Positions 1 to 5,884 of a stretch of 6,160 nt of DNA are shown here, piece after piece. This DNA is from an uncultured Armatimonadota bacterium (GTDB lineage: Bacteria; Armatimonadota; Fimbriimonadia; Fimbriimonadales; Fimbriimonadaceae): assembly GCA_946478935.1 (NCBI GenBank), contig CAMLEL010000160.1:1-6160 (forward strand), given 5' to 3'. The number at the start of each line of letters is the position of its first letter. Positions within the stretch are counted from its first letter, which is position 1. The notes beneath the pieces are model-generated. The model searched no databases. It was given only the letters and a program-made list of their open reading frames with translations, and was not told the origin of the DNA. A program made the position numbers and the translations under genes.

Positions 1-888
1 GGATTGAGGCTTCTGAGATTGTCTTGCCTCTGGCAACTTCAAGAGGCAGTCGCCAAGGGAAACTTTGAAGAGGCAGTTCGATTGGCTGTACTCGGAACGA
101 AGGTGGGCTTCGATTTTGTGGGTGGAGGATCGATGGATGCCGATTTTGGCCTCCAGTTTGCCGACGATGTCCGCCGTGAGGTCGCTCCGATTCTCGGTCA
201 GTTGACGGTGCCCCAACTGGCGAGATTGACATCCGGCTTGAAATCCGGGCTTGGCAGACTGCCGACGTTTGAATCCATCGCCAGAAACGAGCACTCCAAC
301 TTTTTGGAGGGAGTGCAGTGGATCCAAGACCGTTATGAAAAGCGCGAATTCGACAAGATCGATGAAATGCTGGGCACGCCGGTTCGAGATGCGACGACGT
401 ATTTGAAGCAAATTCCACAGGACGATTTCAAGCGCCGGTCCTCATATTTTCAAGGATTTGCCGATGAGGCTGAGTTGGTGGCTGATTGGACTGCCGCCGA
501 GTCCACCAAACCAGTCCTGAAGCGAAAGGATCCAAAGTCGATTCCCTACGCTGCTGAACGGCCCTGGCGAAGATATGCCGCTCAACTTTTCACCAGCCTG
601 ACTCCGGTACAAGCTCGCTACGATGCGACGCTGTCTCGAACTCGGATGCTGATTTTGGCGAGTGAGATCAACCGCCAGATCAAAGTCTCTAGACGCGCGC
701 CCAAGACATTGGGCGCCTTCAGTCTTCCATTGCGTACGGATCCGATTACAGGTTCAGAATTCAAGTATCGAGCGACTGGCATGGAGTTCTATCTTTACAG
801 CGTGGGACTCAACTTTCAAGATGACCAAGGCCAGACGGATAGCGTCTTCTCCAGTCCTGACATGACCCTGGAAACTGCCGTCGACTAG
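1..888 (+). CDS. Hypothetical protein, 5'-truncated by the window
   Basis: The frame is open from base 1 and ends at TAG 886-888. A TTG at 4-6 could serve as a start, but no ribosome binding site can be seen, so the true start is probably upstream. About 295 residues are visible. The first 30 contain two EAV-type helical units (LQEAVAKGNF, then EEAVRLAVL) resembling one TPR-like hairpin. The middle is soluble and charged, with no membrane segment. The last 70 residues have a recognisable layout: a helix (LILASEINRQIK), a DP-TG-x-EFKYR segment, then EFYLYSVGLNFQDDQG. Similar LYSVG.N..DD.G endings occur in many hypothetical proteins of Planctomycetes and Armatimonadetes and recall the C-terminal region of pseudopilin-like proteins; this comparison is from memory. 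I cannot name a function. The next gene follows after 72 nt on the same strand, so cotranscription is possible. Confidence 0.8.
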   Translation, partial: GLRLLRLSCLWQLQEAVAKGNFEEAVRLAVLGTKVGFDFVGGGSMDADFGLQFADDVRREVAPILGQLTVPQLARLTSGLKSGLGRLPTFESIARNEHSNFLEGVQWIQDRYEKREFDKIDEMLGTPVRDATTYLKQIPQDDFKRRSSYFQGFADEAELVADWTAAESTKPVLKRKDPKSIPYAAERPWRRYAAQLFTSLTPVQARYDATLSRTRMLILASEINRQIKVSRRAPKTLGAFSLPLRTDPITGSEFKYRATGMEFYLYSVGLNFQDDQGQTDSVFSSPDMTLETAVD

Positions 889-960
889 GTTCGAGAGTCC
901 CAACAAAGAAATCGCCAAATCTGCGACCGTCGTCCAAATGCTCGGAGAACAACTGCAATT

Positions 961-1281
961 ATGAGTAATGGCCCTCGGATTCCCGACCACATGATGATCG
1001 ATTGGCTGGAAGGATTGGGATTGATTAGGTTCTCAACCGGCGAATGGGTGGATGCCCGTTGTGCTGATCGAACCGCTCCGCTGATCCGAGCCCTGAGCAG
1101 CCTGCGGAGAGATTGGATAAAGAAGGAAAACCATGAATGGCTCCGCCGGAATTGGCGAAAGCTCGTTTGTGCAGATGACGATATTGAGCCTCTGATCCGT
1201 ATGCTCGAGGAAACCGACGGTTACCCTTCGTTGGGGATGAAGGTGTCCGAAGTCGAAGACGTCGAAGATCTCCCCAAATAG
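961..1281 (+). CDS. Small Trp-rich charged hypothetical protein (106 aa)
   Basis: An ATG start with GGAGA at 944-948 upstream (12-nt gap, somewhat long) and a TAG stop support a real gene. The nearby ATG at 938 is in another frame. The protein is soluble, with no signal peptide or membrane segment. It carries five tryptophans (residues 15, 29, 52, 60, 65), three of them in a basic helix-like stretch around residues 49-67 (RRDWIKK, HEWLRRNWRK). The C-terminus is acidic and comes from an imperfect 9-base repeat, giving VSE-VED-VED. I do not recognise the family. It follows the partial gene by 72 nt on the same strand and may share its transcript. Codon use looks like its neighbours', so I treat it as a genuine gene of unknown role rather than a chance ORF. 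Confidence 0.65.
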   Translation: MSNGPRIPDHMMIDWLEGLGLIRFSTGEWVDARCADRTAPLIRALSSLRRDWIKKENHEWLRRNWRKLVCADDDIEPLIRMLEETDGYPSLGMKVSEVEDVEDLPK

Positions 1282-1418
1282 CCGCTCAATGTTTAAATGC
1301 GCGTTTGTTTGCAGACGGTAAACGCCAACTTCGGCGAATATTCAAAAGAAGTCGTTTATCTAAATGCGGAGCGAGAAAGGTCTCGGAGAAGATCTTCCAG
1401 TCCGCGAGTCCCATCCCC

Positions 1419-1460
1419 CACGCCCGGGGCGTGCTCCCAATTCCTTCTACACCCCCGGGC
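1419..1460. other. GC-rich inverted repeats with alternative pairings
   Basis: Two structures compete for the same bases. A short hairpin pairs CACGCC (1419-1424) with GGCGTG (1428-1433) around a 3-nt loop. A longer-range pairing joins GCCCGGGG (1422-1429) with CCCCGGGC (1453-1460) around a 23-nt loop. They share 1422-1424 and 1428-1429, so both cannot form at once. A T6 run begins 17 nt after the second arm, too far for a classic intrinsic terminator. It may be a 5'-leader structure for the gene at 1547, or remnants of a terminator for the gene ending at 1281. Confidence 0.35.
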
Positions 1461-1534
1461 TATTTCAATCCTTACGGTTTTTTGACCGCCCAGACTCGGC
1501 TCGAACCGATTCGGGAGCCTTCTAATTAAGAAAC

Positions 1535-1539
1535 GGAGG
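1535..1539 (+). promoter_or_regulatory. Ribosome binding site GGAGG
   Basis: GGAGG lies 7 nt before the ATG at 1547. It is among the strongest Shine-Dalgarno matches in the window and is the main reason to accept the low-complexity gene that follows as really translated. Confidence 0.8.
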
Positions 1540-1546
1540 TTCTTCG

Positions 1547-1840
1547 ATGAATCAATCAAACACTGGCAATCGGCCAAACCCGAACAATCCCAACGAGGGC
1601 AACAACAATCCGAATAGCCCGAACCGCGACAAGGATCGGGACGAGGAAAGAATGGAGAACGAGCGCCGCGAGGACCGGCAAGCTCCTTGGAACAAAGACG
1701 ATGTGACTTCTGGCAATGTAGCACCCAACCCGGACATGGAAAACGTGGACGATGAAAATTGGGATCAGACACGCATCAACCGAAGCGATATGGATGTGGA
1801 AGCCCCACAAAACCAGAATCCGGACGAACCTCGACGCTAG
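1547..1840 (+). CDS. Small Asn/Pro-rich, probably disordered hydrophilic protein (97 aa)
   Basis: ATG with a strong GGAGG site, ending at TAG 1838-1840. The composition is extreme: about 21 Asn and 11 Pro among 97 residues, the rest mainly Asp, Glu, Arg and Gln, and no Leu, Phe, Tyr, Cys or His at all. The first 26 residues are an NxP-type Asn/Pro tract. Residues 27-44 are a mixed-charge Arg/Asp/Glu block. The remainder is acidic, with two isolated Trp (one in APWNK, one in ENWDQ). There is no signal peptide or membrane segment. Such a sequence should be intrinsically disordered. Hydrophilic low-complexity proteins of this sort are often stress-induced in bacteria, but no known stress-protein motif is visible, so the role is unknown. 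It appears to be a single-gene transcription unit, between a 265-nt leader region and two hairpins. Confidence 0.75.
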   Translation: MNQSNTGNRPNPNNPNEGNNNPNSPNRDKDRDEERMENERREDRQAPWNKDDVTSGNVAPNPDMENVDDENWDQTRINRSDMDVEAPQNQNPDEPRR

Positions 1841-1872
1841 TTTGTGGAGATTCCTCACGTCTGAGCGAATTC

Positions 1873-1893
1873 ATGCTTCGGACACCGAAGCAT
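1873..1893 (+). terminator. Perfect 9-bp hairpin, probable terminator without U-tract
   Basis: ATGCTTCGG (1873-1881) and its exact reverse complement CCGAAGCAT (1885-1893) flank an ACA loop, 33 nt after the stop of the Asn-rich protein gene. No T-run follows on the plus strand, so it is not a classic intrinsic terminator. Position and perfection suggest transcript-end formation or 3'-end protection. It could also be a protein-binding palindrome. Confidence 0.45.
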
Positions 1894-1905
1894 CCACTGA
1901 CACCC

Positions 1906-1925
1906 GGGCCCAAGTGATTGGGCCC
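1906..1925 (+). terminator. Second tandem hairpin, 8-bp stem with GTGA loop
   Basis: GGGCCCAA (1906-1913) pairs exactly with TTGGGCCC (1918-1925) around GTGA, which as RNA is a GNRA tetraloop, so the hairpin should be very stable. It starts 12 nt after the first hairpin and ends 32 nt before the ATG at 1958. No U-tract follows. The unit GGGCCCAAGT also occurs twice in direct orientation (1906-1915 and 1920-1929). It may act together with the first hairpin as a tandem terminator, or lie in the leader of the acetyltransferase gene. Confidence 0.4.
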
Positions 1926-1957
1926 AAGTCGCGGTTTGGACGGTATTCTGAGCACTT

Positions 1958-3025
1958 ATGAGGCTGGAAATCTACCAAGACTCCGCAAGCCTCCACGAAC
2001 TCCAAGGCGCTTGGCAGAACCTTGCCCAGGACAACCCACTAGCAACCCCATTCCAAACCTGGGAGTGGCACTCTACATGGTTCGAGTGTTTCGGCCGGCG
2101 AAAGCGACCTTACATCCTCTCTGTCTACGAAGGTGAGGACTTGGTATCAGTGTTTCCCATGGTTGGTAAACCAGGTCCTTGGTATGTCCTTCGCTCAAGT
2201 GGAGTTGGACCAAGTGACTACCTGCACCCTCTGTCCCGGCCGGAGTTCGCCCGCGAAGCAGAGGCTCTGTTTGCAACTCACTTCTCTGAGCAAACCGAAT
2301 ACAGCCTTATCGATATTCATCAGTTGCGCGACGATTTCTGCAACTTGAATATTCAAGGAGCGATCGACTTGGAACAGGGAACCTGCCTGGTACTCGACCT
2401 CCCCAAAGATTACGAGACGTTCCTGGGGATGCTTGGCAAAAGTCTTCGATACGACGTTCGCAAGTTGGAGAAGTCACTATTCAAAGAGGGCCGGGCCACA
2501 GTGGAGTTTGTGGATGAAAGTGACCTGGAGTTGGGTTTAGAGATTCTGTTTGACCAGCACAAGAAGCGATGGCGCAAACGCGGACTGCCCGGCGCTTTTA
2601 TTGGCAAGGTGCAACAGTTCCATCATGCCTGGGGCAAGGCTGCCATCCAGAAGGGATGGCTCAAGCTTGGAATTCTCCGCTTGGATGGCACGCCAATTGG
2701 CGCGATTTACGGTATGGCCATCGGCGATTCCGTTTACTTTTACCAAGCTGGGTTTGACCCGGAACACAAATCTGTCTCACCGGGCACCCTGTTGGTGGCG
2801 AGCCTGATCAAAGATGCCATTTCGGAAGGCAGAGAGCACTTCGACTTCTTGCGGGGAGATGAGCCATATAAACGCCGGTGGAAGCCGCAACGGGAGCACC
2901 GAACCGTTCGTAAGATCGTCTCGGTAACCGGTCCCATGGGAATGGTTGGCGCCCGCTGGAATCTGCTGGGAAGCAGGGTTGAAGCGAAAATCCGGGCTCG
3001 GCTAGAAGGCAAAGGGTTGGTTTGA
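1958..3025 (+). CDS. GNAT/FemAB-like acetyltransferase, CelD/BcsL type (Acetyltransf_6)
   Basis: The 355-residue length fits the family. The N-terminal half carries the usual opening QTWEWHSTWFECF (residues 33-45) and an alpha/beta core. The second half, roughly 155-310, is the Acetyltransf_6 domain: GKSLRYDVRKLEK (160-172), the basic KKRWRKRG (202-209), LDGTPIGAIYG (242-252), FYQAGFDPEHKSVSPGTLL (261-279) and the closing FDFLRGDEPYKRRWKP (295-310). Known members are cytoplasmic transferases in cellulose, exopolysaccharide and envelope gene clusters and are related to FemAB peptidoglycan aminoacyltransferases. The acceptor is not predictable here. There is no signal peptide or membrane segment. 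An in-frame TGA at 1949 makes ATG 1958 the earliest start, yet no clear Shine-Dalgarno site precedes it. The glycosyltransferase gene follows after 52 nt, which suggests one operon for surface-polymer modification. Family assignment is strong; substrate is inference. Confidence 0.88.
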   Translation: MRLEIYQDSASLHELQGAWQNLAQDNPLATPFQTWEWHSTWFECFGRRKRPYILSVYEGEDLVSVFPMVGKPGPWYVLRSSGVGPSDYLHPLSRPEFAREAEALFATHFSEQTEYSLIDIHQLRDDFCNLNIQGAIDLEQGTCLVLDLPKDYETFLGMLGKSLRYDVRKLEKSLFKEGRATVEFVDESDLELGLEILFDQHKKRWRKRGLPGAFIGKVQQFHHAWGKAAIQKGWLKLGILRLDGTPIGAIYGMAIGDSVYFYQAGFDPEHKSVSPGTLLVASLIKDAISEGREHFDFLRGDEPYKRRWKPQREHRTVRKIVSVTGPMGMVGARWNLLGSRVEAKIRARLEGKGLV

Positions 3026-3077
3026 AGCCCCAGTCCCGGGAAATCTTGCCCCTTGGCGGGGTGTACTAACGATAGGA

Positions 3078-3767
3078 ATGGCGAATGAAATAAGCCGCTC
3101 AATCGCCGTGATTATTCCGGCGAAGGATGAGGAACAGCGCATCGGCAATGTCCTGCGTGCGGCATCCGCATCCAAACTAGCGACTGAAATCATCGTCGTT
3201 TCGGACGGCAGTACAGATCGGACTGCTGAAGTAGCATCCAAAGTGCCGGGAGTAACCGTAGTCAGACTGCCGGTAAACCTGGGCAAGGGCGCGGCCATGT
3301 CCAAAGGCGTTGAGAAGACGAACGCCGAAATCGTGACATTCGTGGATGCTGACCTTCAGGGCCTTACAGGGGACCACATCGATCAGATTATCTGGCCCGT
3401 CCTCACCGACCAGTGTGAAGTCTGCATCGGCATTTTCCGCGGTGGAAAGTTTTGGAGCGATACTGCCCAAAAATTCGCCCCATATATCAGTGGGCAGCGA
3501 GCCATGAAGCGCTGGATCTTTGAGGGAGCACCGGACGTGAGCGACCTGCGTTTTGGAGTCGAGTACGCCCTCAACCACCAGGCAAAGCGCGTAAAAGCCC
3601 GCGTACTGCGCGTAGTGATCCGAGGTGTAAGCAATTTTCACAAAGAAAAGAAAATGGGCATTGGAAAGGGAATCAGCGCCCGCTACAAAATGTATCAAGA
3701 AATTACCCAGGCCGTGATCAAGACCCGAAAAAAGAGGAAACCGCCGCGTGGCTTTCGTTGGAAGTAG
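3078..3767 (+). CDS. Family 2 glycosyltransferase (GT-A fold)
   Basis: This cytoplasmic enzyme should transfer a sugar from a nucleotide-sugar donor. Motifs appear in the right order: VIIPAKDEE (11-19), EIIVVSDGSTD (37-47, nucleotide-binding Asp/Gly/Ser), NLGKGAAM (67-74) and FVDADLQG (88-95, the metal-binding DxD). SGQRA follows at 138-142, typical of the acceptor region in dolichyl-phosphate-mannose-synthase-like and related GT2 enzymes. The C-terminus is strongly basic (KTRKKRKPPRGFRWK) and may bind membrane lipid or phosphate headgroups. There is no transmembrane helix, unlike many polyprenyl-phosphate GT2 proteins. At 229 residues it is near the minimum for a complete domain. AGGA touches the ATG directly, so the visible ribosome site is poorly spaced and the start is less certain than the family. 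Its 3' end overlaps the next gene by 20 nt, implying translational coupling. Donor and acceptor are unknown. Confidence 0.88.
   Translation: MANEISRSIAVIIPAKDEEQRIGNVLRAASASKLATEIIVVSDGSTDRTAEVASKVPGVTVVRLPVNLGKGAAMSKGVEKTNAEIVTFVDADLQGLTGDHIDQIIWPVLTDQCEVCIGIFRGGKFWSDTAQKFAPYISGQRAMKRWIFEGAPDVSDLRFGVEYALNHQAKRVKARVLRVVIRGVSNFHKEKKMGIGKGISARYKMYQEITQAVIKTRKKRKPPRGFRWK
3733..3738 (+). promoter_or_regulatory. Ribosome binding site AGAGGA for the GTG start at 3748
   Basis: AGAGGA ends 9 nt before GTG 3748 and lies inside the glycosyltransferase gene. An in-frame TGA at 3715-3717 and the absence of any ATG, GTG or TTG between it and 3748 leave this GTG as the first possible start. Confidence 0.65.
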
Positions 3768-4821
3768 CCTGATCTTGCTGTTGCTGGGCCAATCCGCCGC
3801 CGACGCCAAGCGCGTGTTGCTGGTAGTCAACCAAAACAGTTCCGAAAGTGTGGCAGTCGGCAATTACTACGCTAAGAAGCGAGCCATTCCCAGGGAGAAC
3901 ATCGTATTCGTCAAAACGGGCTCGGGCAATAACATTCCACTTAACGAGTACAAGGCTCAAATCGAAAACCCGGTTCGAAAACGCATTTCGACAGGGAAGG
4001 CCAGGATCGATTTCATTGTATTGACCAAGGGAGTCCCGTTCCGGTTGGATAACGATGGCGGTTACTCGGTCGATGGTCACCTCTCTACGATGGATCTTAA
4101 GGTTTCGCCCATCCGGGGCGACCTTCCAAGCGCTTCCGAAGCTGAGCAGGAGGGCGAGATCCGCCGAGCGGTCAATCCCTATTTCAATAAACGCGAAGCG
4201 TTTTCCCATGCCAAGTTCGGCATCTATCTGGTCACCCGGCTTGAGGGTTATTCCGTGGCAGACGCCAAGGCCCTGGTCGATCGGTCACTGGCGGCAAAGC
4301 GTGAGAAAGGACCGTTTTTCTTCGATATGGCCGGAAATCGATCTGATGGAGACTATGGTCGCATGAACCAGTCGCTCAAACTCGCGGCGGACGGTCTGGA
4401 GTTTCGCGACTTTTCGGTGATCTTGGATTCTCAACCCGCATTCGTCGCGCCCAAGGAGGCTGTCGCAGGGTACGCGTCATGGGGTAGTAACGATGGGGGA
4501 TACAAGCGAGAAATCTATAATCGCATTCGGTTCAAACCCGGTGCTCTGTGCGAAACTTTCGTCTCTACTTCTGCTTTTACATTCTCTAAGCGTGAGCACT
4601 GGCAGAGTTTGATTGCCGACTTGGTCGAGCAAGGTGTGACGGGGGTCAAGGGCTATGTTTCTGAGCCATACACCTTCGCTTTGGCGCGACCCCAAGTTTT
4701 GTTTGAGCGTTATGTAAGCGGCTTTAATCTGGCTGAGAGCTTCTACATGGCCTCGCCTGTCATCAAATGGAAGGACGTGGTCATTGGGGATCCCCTGTGT
4801 GCCCCGTACAAGGCAAGATGA
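3748..4821 (+). CDS. TIGR03790-family protein, probably exported
   Basis: Starts at GTG with an internal ribosome site and overlaps the glycosyltransferase by 20 nt. Residues 1-20 form a hydrophobic signal-like segment (LILLLLG core, ending AADA before KR) but lack the usual N-terminal positive charge. Family features in order: VLLVVNQNSSES and YYAKKRAIPRENIV (23-53), DFIVLTKGVPFRL (88-100), an LVTRLEGYSVADAKALVD segment near 160-180, GYASWGSNDGG around 240, KPGALCETFVSTSA, GVKGYVSEPY (299-308), AESFYMASPVIKW (329-341) and the closing VIGDPL (345-350). The 357-residue length is normal. TIGR03790 was described as uncharacterised, sporadically distributed and confined largely to species carrying exosortase; that is literature knowledge, and no exosortase or PEP-CTERM tail is visible here. 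The biochemical role is unknown. Its stop overlaps the next start as ATGA. Confidence 0.85.
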   Translation: MAFVGSSLILLLLGQSAADAKRVLLVVNQNSSESVAVGNYYAKKRAIPRENIVFVKTGSGNNIPLNEYKAQIENPVRKRISTGKARIDFIVLTKGVPFRLDNDGGYSVDGHLSTMDLKVSPIRGDLPSASEAEQEGEIRRAVNPYFNKREAFSHAKFGIYLVTRLEGYSVADAKALVDRSLAAKREKGPFFFDMAGNRSDGDYGRMNQSLKLAADGLEFRDFSVILDSQPAFVAPKEAVAGYASWGSNDGGYKREIYNRIRFKPGALCETFVSTSAFTFSKREHWQSLIADLVEQGVTGVKGYVSEPYTFALARPQVLFERYVSGFNLAESFYMASPVIKWKDVVIGDPLCAPYKAR

Positions 4822-5249
4822 ACCCCGTCCCAGCATCGATTGTTGTCTTCTATGACGGCCTATGCGGTTTCTGTGACCGAACCGTTCGTTTTATCCTTTC
4901 GCGGGATCGGAACGATCGCTTCCAGTTCGCACCATTGCAAAGCGATTTGGCAGCAGAACTTCTTCCAAAACACGGAAAGGATCCGACAGAGCTTCATTCG
5001 CTTTATGCGATGTTGAATCGAGGCTCAGACAGCGAAATCGTCCTGGAAAAGGCGGATGCCGTCATCGCCATTGGACGAGCACTGGGAGGTGCTACAAAGG
5101 TTTGGGTCACCTTGCTTTCGATGCTTCCCCGGCGACTTCGCAATTGGGGCTACGAACGATTTGCGCGGTCTCGATACCGAATCTTTGGCAAGATGGATGC
5201 TTGCCGACTCCCCTCGCCCGAAGAGCGGTCCAAGTTTATCGGAATCTAA
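4818..5249 (+). CDS. DCC-family (DUF393) thiol-disulfide oxidoreductase-like protein
   Basis: The start at ATG 4818 overlaps the preceding stop as ATGA, with AAGG at 4810-4813. An in-frame ATG at 4767 would extend into the upstream gene and add non-conserved residues, so I reject it. The 143 residues match the short DCC family. The signature YDGLCGFCDRTVRFIL gives Asp13, Cys16 and Cys19, i.e. DxxCxxC, followed by a FQFAPLQS strand (35-42). Known members have a thioredoxin-like fold and are assumed to be redox active, but physiological substrates are poorly defined. There is no signal peptide, so it should be cytoplasmic. Being translationally coupled to an exported protein is notable, but a redox partnership is only inference. 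The TAA stop overlaps the opposite-strand response regulator's stop by 4 nt. Confidence 0.88.
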   Translation: MNPVPASIVVFYDGLCGFCDRTVRFILSRDRNDRFQFAPLQSDLAAELLPKHGKDPTELHSLYAMLNRGSDSEIVLEKADAVIAIGRALGGATKVWVTLLSMLPRRLRNWGYERFARSRYRIFGKMDACRLPSPEERSKFIGI

Positions 5250-5884
5250 GCTCGCTTCAAACCTTCGCGAACCGCCAGCAGGGCCGCTTGAGTGCGATCT
5301 TGCACCCCAAGTTTTGCCAGAACGTTGCTCACATAGCCCTTTACTGTGCCTTCCGTCAGGCTCAGATCGTTGGCAATTTCTTTGTTGCTCCGCCCACTTG
5401 CGATGAGTTTGAGGATGTCGATTTCGCGCGAAGTGAGGTCATCAATCGGTGACCGTTCATTCTTGCCACTCACCTCGGTCACCAATTGACTCTGGGCATC
5501 GGCATGAAGCACCGATCTTCCTTCTGCCGTTGCCCGAATGGCGTCGAGCAATTCATGCTTGGCGACATCTTTGAGCATGAATCCAAGTGCGCCTGCGCGA
5601 AGCATCTCCCTGACAATCCCAGGTTCGAGGTAGCTGGTAAGTACGAGAACATTGGTGCTCGGTGAGGCAACCTTAACTTTGGAGATTGCCTCTGCGCCGC
5701 CCGACTTAGGCATACGAAGGTCGAGCAACGCAACGTTTGGCCGGTGCTTTCGGCAAACGGCTTCCGCCTCCTCGCCATTGCCAGCTTCTCCGACGATTTC
5801 GAAATCGCGCTGCCCCACGAAGAGCGCTCTGAGGCCCTCACGAACGATTTCATGATCGTCGACGATTACGATCTTTATCGACAT
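5246..5884 (-). CDS. NarL/FixJ-type response regulator with LuxR HTH
   Basis: A complete 212-residue regulator. Receiver domain about 3-120: acidic pair Asp9-Asp10, phosphoacceptor Asp55 within LLDLRMP, Thr83/Ser84 and Lys105 in FMLKD. LuxR-type HTH about 146-210: LTSREIDILKLIASGRSNKEIANDLSL then TVKGYVSNVLAKLGVQDRTQA. All residues needed for phosphorylation and DNA binding are present, so it should be an active transcription factor. ATG is preceded by AAGGAGA. The gene starts inside the histidine kinase gene (35-nt overlap), which marks that kinase as its partner. Targets cannot be read from the window. It converges on the DCC gene with overlapping stop codons. Confidence 0.95.
   Translation of the reverse strand: MSIKIVIVDDHEIVREGLRALFVGQRDFEIVGEAGNGEEAEAVCRKHRPNVALLDLRMPKSGGAEAISKVKVASPSTNVLVLTSYLEPGIVREMLRAGALGFMLKDVAKHELLDAIRATAEGRSVLHADAQSQLVTEVSGKNERSPIDDLTSREIDILKLIASGRSNKEIANDLSLTEGTVKGYVSNVLAKLGVQDRTQAALLAVREGLKRA

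Larger units (their letters stand above)
1282..1546. other. 265-nt intergenic region with inverted repeats
   Basis: This is the longest stretch without a credible gene. It holds a 10-bp perfect palindrome GAAGATCTTC (1388-1397), an 8-bp palindrome GAATATTC (1336-1343), GC-rich inverted repeats at 1419-1460, and a T6 run at 1478-1483 flanked by CGGT/ACCG. Two ORFs of 62 and 74 codons cross it but lack ribosome binding sites and have irregular composition. It must contain whatever promoter drives the small gene at 1547 unless that gene is read through from upstream. I could not find a convincing -35/-10 pair. Confidence 0.6.

Noticed and set aside
41..77. Direct repeat AAGAGGCAGT at 41-50 and 68-77
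   Set aside because: In-frame 27-base spacing within a TPR-like helical repeat; explained by coding of two similar EAV units, not a mobile or regulatory repeat.
1297..1529. Two overlapping ORFs (62 and 74 codons) in the intergenic region, at 1297-1485 and 1305-1529
   Set aside because: Neither has a ribosome binding site, one starts at TTG, and they cross the inverted repeats in different frames with Arg/Ser/Pro-rich translations typical of non-coding GC-rich DNA.
3048..3061. CCCC/GGGG hairpin between the acetyltransferase and glycosyltransferase genes
   Set aside because: Only 4 strict base pairs with wobble extension and no T-run; too weak to call a terminator.
3177..3863. Long 228-codon ORF on the minus strand
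   Set aside because: It lies antisense to the glycosyltransferase and TIGR03790 genes, whose motifs are clear. Its translation shows no domain and it is a codon-bias shadow.
3718..4209. 163-codon minus-strand ORF
   Set aside because: Antisense to the conserved N-terminal half of the TIGR03790 gene; no recognisable motif.
4767..4817. Upstream ATG extending the DCC protein by 17 residues
   Set aside because: The extension would be read within the conserved end of the upstream gene, and the DCC domain begins right after the ATG at 4818, which has its own AAGG site and ATGA overlap.
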